NCBI GenBank assembly: GCA_937991535.1
Contig: CALKHN010000013.1
Location: 186,001 to 250,000, forward strand
Direction of reading: 5' to 3'
DNA: 64,000 nt
Source of the DNA: an uncultured Sphingobacteriales bacterium
GTDB taxonomy: Bacteria; Bacteroidota; Bacteroidia; Chitinophagales; Chitinophagaceae
Positions 6,897-15,429 of the stretch are shown here, one piece after another. The notes beneath the pieces were generated by a model, which searched no databases, was not told the origin of the DNA, and worked only from the letters and a program-made list of their open reading frames with translations. The position numbers were made by a program, and so were the translations under genes. The first letter of the stretch is position 1. Every line of letters begins with the position of its first letter.

Positions 6897-7880
6897 ATGC
6901 AGGAAATACAATGGGGCATGATAGGTTGCGGTAATGTAACCGAAAAGAAGAGCGGTGCGCCGGCAATCAATAAAGTACCCCATTCAAAACTGGTGGCGGT
7001 AATGGCCCGGAAAATAGAAAAGGCGGCCGATTATGCTCAACGGCACCATGTGCCCAAATGGTACAGTAACGTAGATGACCTGATCAACGACCCCGATGTT
7101 AACGCCATATATATCGCCACCCCACCCGATGTGCATCTTGAATACGCTACAAAAGCCATGCAGGCGGGTAAGCCGGTATATGTTGAAAAACCCATGGCGC
7201 GGAATTTTGCGGAATGCGAAGCCATGAACCGGGTAAGCCGGGAAACGGGTGTGCCTCTTTTTGTTGCCTACTACCGGCGTACCTTACCCTATTTTGTGAA
7301 ATTGAAAGAATTGATTGACGCAAAAGCCATAGGGGATATCCGTTGCGTTATTATTGCATTGCATTGGCAGCCTTACAGTGAAGAAGTGGCTGAAAATCCA
7401 CAGCCCCGCTGGCGGGTATTTCCGGAAATTTCAGGCGGAGGGCATTTTCATGACCTGGCCTCACACCAGTTCGATTTTTTAGAATATGCTTTTGGTCCCG
7501 TAAAATATGCAAAAGGTATAACCCGTAACCAGGCGGGCCTATACAAAGCCGATGACATTGTAGTAGCCAGTTTTGAATTTGATTCGGGCATATTGGGAAC
7601 CGGTAGCTGGTGTTATACGGTTAGCAAAGAACAACGCATTGATCGGTCACAACTCATTGGCTCAAAAGGAAAGATCAGCTTTTCGTTTTTTGAAAGCAGT
7701 AAAATTGTGGTAGAAACGCCGGAAGGCGTGGTGGAATACGATGTTCCCTATCCGCCGCACGTGCAGCAACCCCTGCTTGAAACCATTGTACAGCAGCTTC
7801 GGGGAGAAGGCAAATGCCCGAGTACCGGCGAAACCGGCGCAAGAGCCAATTTGATCATGGATTGGATTACTGCTAAATAG
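6897..7880 (+). CDS. Gfo/Idh/MocA family NAD(P)-dependent oxidoreductase
   Basis: A 327-residue sugar or inositol dehydrogenase-like protein. The N-terminal Rossmann fold has the dinucleotide motif GMIGCGNVTEKKSG (7-20) and IATPPDVHLE; the catalytic-domain hallmark EKP is at 97-99. The C-terminal alpha/beta domain carries GGGHFHDLASHQFDFLEYAFG, which holds the conserved Asp/His pair typical of the family. No signal peptide is present, so it acts in the cytoplasm. It lies downstream of the aldolase on the same strand but behind a 193-base gap containing a palindromic repeat, so co-transcription is uncertain. The substrate is unknown; family members oxidise glucose, inositol, or amino- and deoxy-sugars. 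Confidence 0.9.
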   Translation: MQEIQWGMIGCGNVTEKKSGAPAINKVPHSKLVAVMARKIEKAADYAQRHHVPKWYSNVDDLINDPDVNAIYIATPPDVHLEYATKAMQAGKPVYVEKPMARNFAECEAMNRVSRETGVPLFVAYYRRTLPYFVKLKELIDAKAIGDIRCVIIALHWQPYSEEVAENPQPRWRVFPEISGGGHFHDLASHQFDFLEYAFGPVKYAKGITRNQAGLYKADDIVVASFEFDSGILGTGSWCYTVSKEQRIDRSQLIGSKGKISFSFFESSKIVVETPEGVVEYDVPYPPHVQQPLLETIVQQLRGEGKCPSTGETGARANLIMDWITAK

Positions 7881-7908
7881 TAAGCAATTCATCGGGCTAT
7901 CTATATTT

Positions 7909-8006
7909 AAACACATAGCCACATAGGTGCACATAGATTTTAATCTGCTATTATGCTTTAGTAGGTGTCTTTTTCTCTATTGTGTTTCTATTGTGCCTAT
8001 GTGTTT
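7909..8006. repeat. Long imperfect inverted repeat between convergent genes
   Basis: Arms 7909-7936 and 7977-8006 are imperfect reverse complements built of repeated ACATAG/CTATGTG words, ending in AAACACATAG on one side and CTATGTGTTT on the other. It sits between two convergent stop codons, where it could terminate transcription from both sides. Similar ACATAG-rich palindromes are, from memory, frequent in Bacteroidota. Confidence 0.5.
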
Positions 8007-8053
8007 GGCATTTTTTTAGCCACAGAATTATTTTCTCCCTTGCAAAACTTTAA

Positions 8054-10474
8054 TTATTTCTTCATCAGCCAAACCTCTGTTACCTGCGTTCCTCTCTGAC
8101 CATCGCCGCATGTCCACGTAAAAGTTACCTGCCCTCCGGAAGTAGCTTCTTTTGGAATGTCAAACTCATAAACGGGCTTTTCACCGGTTTGTATAAAGTC
8201 GTTAATAACAATACTATCATTGGCTACCAGCTTTTGTTTTGACCGGAACCTACCGGTATAGGTTACGCGCATTTTATAGGTAGCCGTTGTGTCCAAATGA
8301 TCGTACCGGATCTTTAACGGCGTATCGTACAGGGTATTGATCTGGCTCATCCACGCGCCGGGAGTGGTTTGTCCCGAAAAACCCTGTGATCTTACTTCAT
8401 GCACCCATTCTTTTCCTATAACACCTACCCCAAAACTTATTCGCGGCGATTGGAGACTTCCGGGGTCTTCCTGCCACGTTTTTTCCGAAATGATCCTGTG
8501 TTTGCTTTGTACTGATCCGAAATGATCATAAAAACCACCTGGTCCGGGGTCGGTACGGTGAAGCATTTCTTTTATCTTACCCACCCTTTCACTGTTACTA
8601 TCAATTTTTTCAAATGCGGAAAGCTGATCCAGCAGCCACGACGCATTGTTAAGGGGCAGATCTATATTGTCAATAAAATTTCCCCTGCCAGGCATGGCGC
8701 CATGCTTTTCAATGGTAAGCTGCGCTCCAATACTGCTGAATAATGAATCGGCAAGCACCATGCATTTTTCCTTTAATACTTGTGCTACAGGCTCTTCCTC
8801 AGCCTTTTCCAATATCATTTTTGCCTGTATGATAGCAAGCGATGAGGTTGCATTGGTTGCATTTTCCAGTATATCTTTCGCCTGCGTTTCCAATGCTTTT
8901 TCATAAATTAAACGGCGTTGTATATAAGCGTCATAATAAGCTCTTAACAGGCACATCTGGAACCTGAAATTTTTCATGAGTTCAGGAGAGGCTTCGCTTT
9001 CCATTCGCTGCCACTGCTGAAGCGTTTGTTCAACCTTTTCATTGGTAAGTAACGCACCTCTTGAATTTTTCTCAATACTCATAATACCCTGTGCCGCCTC
9101 ATCAGCAATATCCGCACCCATAAATAAGCGGCTATAATCGCGTAATGTTTCCATTACCTGTGTTTGCGGGTCCCAGTCCTGATCGCTCCAAATAAATTTA
9201 TTTACGTCATCATTTGTTCCTTCCGAATAGCTGATGCTGCCTGATGCATAGGGCGCCAGGAGGTTGTGAATATGTTTTTCGTCTTCAGGCCGGGGGTTAA
9301 CGCATTCCCTGCCCAGGGTCATCGCGTAAGCAACATCCCAGTCTGGCACAGGATACTGGCAACTTAAACTGTGCGTTATATCGGGATACCGCCTGATCGG
9401 AATTTCCGCTTTTACCTGCTTGCGCAGTTCTGCCAGCGGTATTTTAACCCATGGGCCAAATACCACTCCCCCAAACCACGGATAGCTGCTGTTTACATGC
9501 CTGAAAAAATCATCGAACCATTTTTGATTGGGCCGAAATACCTGAGGTGAAACCCATATCCTGGCATTGGGATGAAACTGGTGCAGCGCCACTGCTACTG
9601 TGTTCAGCCAGTCAAAGAGCACATCCGGTTCCAGGTCGCCCGGATCACCACCAGGAACAAAAACATGATCTAATTTTGGCAAAGCGGCAAATATTTCAAT
9701 CCGCTCCTGCAATTCTTTTTTAAGTGAATCCCTGCTGGCATAATCTGGCCCCATATTCGGGTACCACATCCACACGTCGAGATCATAGGATTTCGCTATC
9801 CGCGATTGCTCTGCCATCATTTTTACAGGCGGCAGCTTCATGTGTACACTGGTATCATCGTCATCCGTGCGGGGTGGCATTATCTCAATGCTGTTGGCGC
9901 CGAACAAGGCCAGATCACGAATATACTGATCAAATTGTTTTACAGAAAAAGCATCGTATGAATTGGTTTTAGGGCGGTAACCCAACTGGTGTCCCCGTAT
10001 GGGATATTTGGGAGCTGTTGACAATGTAAGATTATCCGGTACCAGCAATTGCCCGGGACGCATAGAAGCTTTACGTAAAAATCGTCCTACACCATACAAT
10101 ACACTTCGTGCACTCTTTGCCGTTATTACCACAGCATTTTGCTCCTTTATCGTCAGCAGTCGGAAACCCTCATTACCGGGTTCTGCAACAGCGTCTACCG
10201 CCTGCCGTATCGTTTTCGGTAGTTTGGATTCGCGGCCTGTTGCAAGCACATAAATAACAGTTTGTCCTTCATCAGGCTGTTTTGCAACAACAGGAAGCAA
10301 TAGCTGTGTCCTCTTCTGAATTTCCTCCCGCAATACCTGCACCGGTTTTTCCAGAGATATTTTCTTTTCAGCGCTCACCCATATAATGGCTTTGGAAAGA
10401 TCTATGTGCTGCGCATAAGACGAAAATACCATGAGCAGAAAAACAATACAGGCAACCAGCTTTGAACATTTCAT
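8054..10474 (-). CDS. Secreted glycoside hydrolase-like protein (GH20/GH67-like N-domain, TIM barrel)
   Basis: An 806-residue exported protein with a signal peptide (residues 1-21, ending SSYAQ). Residues about 25-150 look like the small alpha/beta domain found before GH20, GH67 and GH84 barrels (VQVLREEIQKRTQLLLPV, SARSVLYGVGRFLRK). Residues about 155-460 look like a TIM barrel (PIRGHQLGYRPKTNSYDA, IRDLALFGANSIEIMPPR, DVWMWYPNMGPDYA, FVPGGDPGDLEPDVLFDWL). A helical segment and a C-terminal beta domain follow (about 690-806). The exact CAZy family is not clear: alpha-glucuronidase-like and hexosaminidase-like architectures both fit loosely. It is transcribed convergently to the oxidoreductase. 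The DDDDT stretch near residue 204 and the DPGDLEPD motif are candidate acidic active-site regions. Confidence 0.7.
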   Translation of the reverse strand: MKCSKLVACIVFLLMVFSSYAQHIDLSKAIIWVSAEKKISLEKPVQVLREEIQKRTQLLLPVVAKQPDEGQTVIYVLATGRESKLPKTIRQAVDAVAEPGNEGFRLLTIKEQNAVVITAKSARSVLYGVGRFLRKASMRPGQLLVPDNLTLSTAPKYPIRGHQLGYRPKTNSYDAFSVKQFDQYIRDLALFGANSIEIMPPRTDDDDTSVHMKLPPVKMMAEQSRIAKSYDLDVWMWYPNMGPDYASRDSLKKELQERIEIFAALPKLDHVFVPGGDPGDLEPDVLFDWLNTVAVALHQFHPNARIWVSPQVFRPNQKWFDDFFRHVNSSYPWFGGVVFGPWVKIPLAELRKQVKAEIPIRRYPDITHSLSCQYPVPDWDVAYAMTLGRECVNPRPEDEKHIHNLLAPYASGSISYSEGTNDDVNKFIWSDQDWDPQTQVMETLRDYSRLFMGADIADEAAQGIMSIEKNSRGALLTNEKVEQTLQQWQRMESEASPELMKNFRFQMCLLRAYYDAYIQRRLIYEKALETQAKDILENATNATSSLAIIQAKMILEKAEEEPVAQVLKEKCMVLADSLFSSIGAQLTIEKHGAMPGRGNFIDNIDLPLNNASWLLDQLSAFEKIDSNSERVGKIKEMLHRTDPGPGGFYDHFGSVQSKHRIISEKTWQEDPGSLQSPRISFGVGVIGKEWVHEVRSQGFSGQTTPGAWMSQINTLYDTPLKIRYDHLDTTATYKMRVTYTGRFRSKQKLVANDSIVINDFIQTGEKPVYEFDIPKEATSGGQVTFTWTCGDGQRGTQVTEVWLMKK

Positions 10475-10658
10475 AATAGGTTTGGGTTTAAAGAAGAATA
10501 ATGAATAATATACAAGTATATTTAAAATATTGTCATTATACTTACAGAGTAATGAAAACTTATTCCATACCCTTTTTATTGTTTCCTAAATTATCCGTTA
10601 CAGTTCAACAAAAATCCAAATAGTACGTTAATTACTCAGTATCAATATCCTTTTTAAA

Positions 10659-10666
10659 TAGATTTG
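10659..10666 (+). promoter_or_regulatory. -7 promoter box TAGATTTG
   Basis: Perfect TAnnTTTG match 21 bases before the ATG at 10688. It supports the downstream start of the thioredoxin-like gene, because the upstream in-frame start at 10664 lies inside the box. Confidence 0.5.
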
Positions 10667-10687
10667 CAGGCATTACAGCGTGACAGC

Positions 10688-12115
10688 ATGAAGACTCGCA
10701 TTTTAATTTTTTTATTCCTTTTAGCAGGTTTACCGGTATTTGCACAAAACGGCTATCAAATAAAGGTAACGCTCAAACCGTTTACTAATGGCTACCTCTA
10801 CCTCGGGCACCACTTTGGAAGCAAACAGTATATCATTGATTCCGCCGCCATCAACGGCAACAGCGAAGTAATCTTTTCAGGAAAAGAAAAATTATTCGGT
10901 GGTGTATACATGGTAATTTTTCCAAAAAAAAATGGGTGGTTTGAGATGCTGGTAGATAAGCAACAATATTTTTCAGTTGTTGCAGATACCGCCGGTATCG
11001 TTGGAAAAACCCAGTTTGCCGGATCTTCCGATAACCAGTTGTTCCAGGCTTACCAAAAGATAGCCCAGGAAAAAGGAAAATCCGTTTTTTTATTACAAAA
11101 GCGCTTAAAGGAAAATCCGGCCGATCCGGATTCCGTTAAAGTAAAGTCGGAAATTACAAGGCTCAATACCGAGATGCAGCAATACCGGGAACAATTTATA
11201 AAAACGCATCCCACGCATTTGCTGAGCGCGATCTTTCATGTATTGCAGGAAGTAAAAATACCTGAAGCATCCAAACACCCCGGGGGTAAATATGATTCGG
11301 CATTTGCCTATCAATATTACAAACAGCATTACTGGGACGGGGTTTCGTTTACGGATGAACGCCTGGTACGCACCCCCGTTTTTGAACCTAAGCTACAAAG
11401 ATATTTCAGCAATGTACTGGTGCAGCATCCCGATACCCTCAGTAAGGCAGCAAATAAAATCTTAGACGCATCCATCGGCAATAAGGAAATGTTCAAATTT
11501 ATTCTTTCATCACTTACGGAAAAATACATCAACCCCACGTACATGGGACAGGATGCTGTTTTCGTAAATCTTTTTGAACGATATTATGCACCCGGGAAAG
11601 CCGATTACTGGCTTAATGACAAATACAGGAAAGCAGTGTTTGACCGTGCTTACAGCGTAATGGCTAACCTTATTGGCGAAAAGGCTGCCGACATGAACAT
11701 GGTTGACAGCGCTGGCAAACCTGCCCCGTTGTACGGTATTAAAGCACCATATATTGTTATTTGTTTCTGGGATCCCACCTGCGGTCATTGCCAAACGGAA
11801 GTGCCTCAATTAGATTCCCTTTTTCAAAATAAATGGAAAAAGCAGGGCGTTCAGTTGTATGGTGTGATGACAGATGGGGGAAAGGAAGCCTGGTTGAAAT
11901 TCATTCGTGAACATAAGCTCAAAGGCTGGAACCACGTACACCAGTTGCCTGCAGTAAAAGAAGCAGAATATGCCGCAGGCAAACCTGGATATAAACAATT
12001 ATACGACGTGTATCAAACCCCCGTATTGTACCTGTTAGATAAAGATAAAAACATCATTGCCAAAAAATTAAACCACAATCAATTAGATGACCTGCTGCAG
12101 TTGAAGATGAAATAG
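10688..12115 (+). CDS. Exported thioredoxin-like protein (DUF4369/DUF5106 type)
   Basis: A 475-residue periplasmic thiol-disulfide protein. The signal peptide is MKTRILIFLFLLAGLPVFAQ. An N-terminal beta domain (about 20-125; YLGHHFGSKQYIIDSAAI) is of the DUF4369 kind, a helical DUF5106-like middle follows, and the C-terminal TlpA/ResA-like thioredoxin fold (about 335-475) has the redox motif C365-G-H-C368 preceded by VICFWDPT and the cis-proline region YQTPVLYLLDKD. Such proteins reduce or isomerise envelope disulfides; in Bacteroidota they are numerous and mostly uncharacterised. The start at 10688 is preferred to one eight codons upstream because the signal peptide begins there and a TAGATTTG promoter box overlaps the upstream codon. 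Confidence 0.87.
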   Translation: MKTRILIFLFLLAGLPVFAQNGYQIKVTLKPFTNGYLYLGHHFGSKQYIIDSAAINGNSEVIFSGKEKLFGGVYMVIFPKKNGWFEMLVDKQQYFSVVADTAGIVGKTQFAGSSDNQLFQAYQKIAQEKGKSVFLLQKRLKENPADPDSVKVKSEITRLNTEMQQYREQFIKTHPTHLLSAIFHVLQEVKIPEASKHPGGKYDSAFAYQYYKQHYWDGVSFTDERLVRTPVFEPKLQRYFSNVLVQHPDTLSKAANKILDASIGNKEMFKFILSSLTEKYINPTYMGQDAVFVNLFERYYAPGKADYWLNDKYRKAVFDRAYSVMANLIGEKAADMNMVDSAGKPAPLYGIKAPYIVICFWDPTCGHCQTEVPQLDSLFQNKWKKQGVQLYGVMTDGGKEAWLKFIREHKLKGWNHVHQLPAVKEAEYAAGKPGYKQLYDVYQTPVLYLLDKDKNIIAKKLNHNQLDDLLQLKMK

Positions 12116-12128
12116 GAATGTGGAAATA

Positions 12129-12154
12129 CCTGCCCGACTGAACAGGCGGGTGGG
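12129..12154 (+). repeat. Short GC-rich hairpin repeat
   Basis: CCTGCCCG (12129-12136) and CGGGTGGG (12147-12154) pair over eight positions in RNA with two G-U wobbles, around a ten-base loop. It lies in the 97-base gap between the thioredoxin-like gene and the isomerase gene and resembles the second hairpin of the 18.2 kb repeat (CAGGCGGGTG). Confidence 0.4.
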
Positions 12155-12212
12155 AATGAAAAGATGCATAAAAGTATAATCCCATACCTCTGCCTTAACC
12201 TGTTGTAACGAT

Positions 12213-14165
12213 ATGAAAAGATCGGCTATTTTTATTCTGCTTATTTTATCGGGAGGCTGCCTTTCCGCTCAAACGCTTTTTACTTACGGGAAGCATAAGG
12301 TTGATAAAGAAGAATTTCTGAGGGCATTCTATAAAAACAACACAGGAGATAAAAGCGGGCAGGCTATGCGCGATTACCTGGATCTTTTTATCGCATTTAA
12401 ATTAAAAGTACAGGCAGCCAAAGACCGTAAAATGGATACGCTTCCGGGACAGAAAAATGACCTGGTCAATTTTCGCCTGCAAATAGAACCGAATTACCTG
12501 ACCAACGATAGCGTTGTCCATGCACTTGTAAAGGAAGCGTTCGAACGCAGCCGGAAAGACATTCGTATAGCGCATATATTTATTCCTTTCGGGGAAAGCT
12601 ATGTGAAAAACGCTTCTGTTACTGAAGGAAACAATATGATTGATACCCTGGCCGCCTGGCAAAATGTACAAAAAGCCTGGGCTGCATTAAAAAATGGAGC
12701 AGACTTTGGCCTAACCGCAGAAAAATATTCACTTGACCCTTCAGTAAATAATAATAAAGGTGATATCGGTTTTATTACCCTCTTTTCTTTACCCTACCCG
12801 TTAGAATCCATCGCCTATTCGCTTCAAACCGGTGCATATTCTATGCCCTTTAAAAGCCAGGCAGGATATCATATCATTAAAAAGATTGCAGAAAAACCTG
12901 CCTTTGGCAAGATGAGAGCAGCGCAAATATTACTGGCTTATACGCCTGCCGCTTCAAATGAAGAGCGGCAAAAACAAAAGAAACTTGCAGATTCATTATA
13001 CCGTGCATTAGAGCAGGGCAGTAATTTTGAATCCCTGGCAAAGCAGTTCAGTTCAGAAAGAAATGCATCTACCACGGGCGGACTGATGCCCGATTTTGGC
13101 GTGGGCCGCTATGATCCTGTTTTTGAAAATGATGTTCTTTCCTTAAAAAATGACGGAGCTATTTCCAAACCCTTTGAAACGGCTTATGGCATTCACCTGG
13201 TGAAACGAATTAAACATTTGCCTGTAAGCAGCGATAGTTCCCAGGCAGAAGCATTGTTTAAAGAAGCTGTTTTGCAGGATAGCCGCGCTGCTATTGCCGG
13301 TGAACAGCTCACAGAGCAAATGCTCCGGCGCATAGGATATCAAAAAAAATATAAAAACGAACTGCTATGGCCGATCACCGATAGCTTCTTAGTACGTAAC
13401 AATTTTATTTCTTCAAAAGGAACCGGTGAGCAAACGGTTTTGTTTTCCTTTGCCAAAGAGCATACAACGGTAAAAGACTGGCTAACCTATATAAAAAAGG
13501 AAAAGGATAAATACAGCGGATCAACCCCATTGCCTTATCCGGCCATCATGAAAACATTTGTTTCACTGCGGGCAAAGGAGTATTACCGCTCCCATCTTGA
13601 AGACTACAATGCAGGTTTCCGCAATCAGTTAACAGAATTTTCGGAAGGTAACCAGTTATTTGAAATAATGGAACAGGAGGTTTGGAGCAAAGCCTCGAAA
13701 GATAAAAAAGGTTTACAGCAATATTACGAAACGCATAAAGAAAAATATACCTGGGGACCCAGTGTTAATGCCATATTTTTTACAACCGATAACCGGCAAA
13801 CGGCAGAAGACGTAAGCAATGATATTAAAAACTACATAAAAAAATGGAGAACACTGGCTGAAAGCTCTGCCAGCACAATCATTGCTGATTCAGCCAGGTT
13901 TGAACTGGGGCAGATTCCCGGCGCCAGGGAAGATATACGGCCAGGACAAATTACAAAACTCATTACAGATGGGGCAAACGGTACAACCAATTTTATGTAC
14001 GTGCTGAATGTATATCACGAACCCGCGCAAAGAAGCTTTGAGGAAGCGAAGGGTTTGGTGATCAATGATTACCAGGCAGTGGTGGAAGAAAAATGGATCA
14101 AGACATTAAAGAAGAAGTACCCGGTAAAGGTGAATGAAAAACTGCTGCACACATTGGCAGAATAG
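12213..14165 (+). CDS. Periplasmic peptidylprolyl isomerase, SurA-like, two parvulin domains
   Basis: A 650-residue chaperone-isomerase for outer-membrane or secreted proteins. Signal peptide: MKRSAIFILLILSGGCLSAQ. After a helical N-domain come two parvulin domains, at about 118-230 (IRIAHIFIPF, then KGDIGFITLFSLPYPLESIAY and GYHIIKKI) and about 232-340 (MRAAQILLAY, then GGLMPDFGVGRYDPVFE and GIHLVKRI). The C-terminal 300 residues are helical with a further domain around 470-640. Family members assist beta-barrel assembly. The cysteine near the end of the signal peptide is not in a good lipobox, so I treat the protein as soluble. The N-terminal half is much more typical of the family than the C-terminal half. 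Confidence 0.88.
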   Translation: MKRSAIFILLILSGGCLSAQTLFTYGKHKVDKEEFLRAFYKNNTGDKSGQAMRDYLDLFIAFKLKVQAAKDRKMDTLPGQKNDLVNFRLQIEPNYLTNDSVVHALVKEAFERSRKDIRIAHIFIPFGESYVKNASVTEGNNMIDTLAAWQNVQKAWAALKNGADFGLTAEKYSLDPSVNNNKGDIGFITLFSLPYPLESIAYSLQTGAYSMPFKSQAGYHIIKKIAEKPAFGKMRAAQILLAYTPAASNEERQKQKKLADSLYRALEQGSNFESLAKQFSSERNASTTGGLMPDFGVGRYDPVFENDVLSLKNDGAISKPFETAYGIHLVKRIKHLPVSSDSSQAEALFKEAVLQDSRAAIAGEQLTEQMLRRIGYQKKYKNELLWPITDSFLVRNNFISSKGTGEQTVLFSFAKEHTTVKDWLTYIKKEKDKYSGSTPLPYPAIMKTFVSLRAKEYYRSHLEDYNAGFRNQLTEFSEGNQLFEIMEQEVWSKASKDKKGLQQYYETHKEKYTWGPSVNAIFFTTDNRQTAEDVSNDIKNYIKKWRTLAESSASTIIADSARFELGQIPGAREDIRPGQITKLITDGANGTTNFMYVLNVYHEPAQRSFEEAKGLVINDYQAVVEEKWIKTLKKKYPVKVNEKLLHTLAE

Positions 14166-14260
14166 AAAGAGGTTAGATGTGAAAAGAAAAAGGAGAAAGA
14201 AGAAGCTAACAGTTACTCACCTGGCCTCCGGCAGCGGATCGCTGATTGCCCCGAATCCGC

Positions 14261-15214
14261 CTACAAGATCGCTCTTACCACATTCTCAATCATCCATGGT
14301 TTACCCAGCGTGTAATAGTGCAATACCGGCACGCCGGCTTTTTTGAGTTCAATGGATTGTTGCTTCAGCCATTCCGTACCTACCAGCTCTACATCAGCAT
14401 CCGTTTTACATTTCAGTATTTCCGTGCTTAAATCGGTAGGTATATCTACATGAAAAGTACGGGGTAGTACCGTTAGCTGCTTTATAGATGAAATAGGCTT
14501 TAAGCCGGGGATAACAGGAACATCAATCCCGTTGTCGCGGCAGCTTTTTACAAACTCAAAGTATTTTTGATTATCAAAAAACATTTGGGTTACAATATAC
14601 TCGGCGCCGGCATCTACTTTGGCCTTAAGGTAAAGCATATCGGTAGAGGCATTGGGCGATTCAAAATGCTTTTCGGGATAGCCGGCCACGCCAATGCAAA
14701 AATTGGTGCGAAAGCCGTTGCGGATGCTTTCTTCTAAGTAAATGCCATTGTTAAGGTTTACGGTTTGCTTTAGCAGGTCAATGGCATATTTGTGCCCCTC
14801 AGGTTCCGGCTCAAAAAATGTTTCGTTCTTTGCCGCATCGCCACGCAATACCAGTACATTATCTATTCCCAGAAAATAAAGGTCAATGAGGGCGTCTTCC
14901 GTTTCACGAACCGTAAAGCCGCCACAAATAAGGTGCGGAACAGCATCTACTTTATAATGGTTCATAATGGCGGCGCAAATGCCTACAGTTCCCGGCCTTT
15001 TCCGGATCTCCACTTTTTCGAAGCTGCTGTCGGCCTTTTTCTTAAAGATATGCTCTGCCCGGTGATAGGTTACATTAATGAAAGCAGGTTTGAATTCCAT
15101 CAATGGGTCTAAATGATCGTAAATAGAATTGATGGTTTTGCCCTTTAAGGGTGGTAATATTTCAAAAGATATCAATGTTCCTTTAGCCTGGCGCAGGTGC
15201 TCTGTAACTTTCAT
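14261..15214 (-). CDS. metF: 5,10-methylenetetrahydrofolate reductase
   Basis: FAD enzyme that reduces methylene-THF to methyl-THF for methionine synthesis; 317 residues with this start. Conserved motifs are visible: SFEILPPLKGK (the SFE-PP start of the barrel), FINVTYHRAEH, HLICGGFT, VLVLRGDAAKNE, FCIGVAGYPEKH, and the QMFFDNQKYFEF stretch. An in-frame ATG 13 codons upstream (15251-15253) overlaps a perfect TATGTTTG promoter box, so I take the next ATG (15212-15214), where the family alignment also begins (MKVTEHLRQAKG). It is a single gene, convergent with the isomerase gene and divergent from lptB. No methionine riboswitch was seen in the short leader. Confidence 0.93.
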   Translation of the reverse strand: MKVTEHLRQAKGTLISFEILPPLKGKTINSIYDHLDPLMEFKPAFINVTYHRAEHIFKKKADSSFEKVEIRKRPGTVGICAAIMNHYKVDAVPHLICGGFTVRETEDALIDLYFLGIDNVLVLRGDAAKNETFFEPEPEGHKYAIDLLKQTVNLNNGIYLEESIRNGFRTNFCIGVAGYPEKHFESPNASTDMLYLKAKVDAGAEYIVTQMFFDNQKYFEFVKSCRDNGIDVPVIPGLKPISSIKQLTVLPRTFHVDIPTDLSTEILKCKTDADVELVGTEWLKQQSIELKKAGVPVLHYYTLGKPWMIENVVRAIL

Positions 15215-15246
15215 TGTTCCAACTGTGCTTTTTTCAAAATAATGTG

Positions 15247-15254
15247 CAAACATA
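15247..15254 (-). promoter_or_regulatory. -7 promoter box TATGTTTG of metF
   Basis: Perfect TAnnTTTG on the minus strand, 32 bases upstream of the chosen metF ATG. It overlaps the alternative upstream ATG, which decides the start. Confidence 0.5.
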
Positions 15255-15405
15255 ATTCAAACGTGGCATACCCGAATAGTCTGTTGCACAGATAAGCAAT
15301 AATAATAACAGTTTTGAGCCCTGTTACCGGCTGCGATAGTAAAATCACTTTCCAATGGCCTGTTAAAGTACAAAGCATTAATAACAGCAATTAGCGGCTA
15401 TCCTG

Positions 15406-15413
15406 TATTTTTG
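15406..15413 (+). promoter_or_regulatory. -7 promoter box TATTTTTG of lptB
   Basis: Perfect TAnnTTTG match 16 bases before the TTG start codon of lptB. No convincing -33 element was found. Confidence 0.45.
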
Positions 15414-15429
15414 CCAAAACCCATATAAT

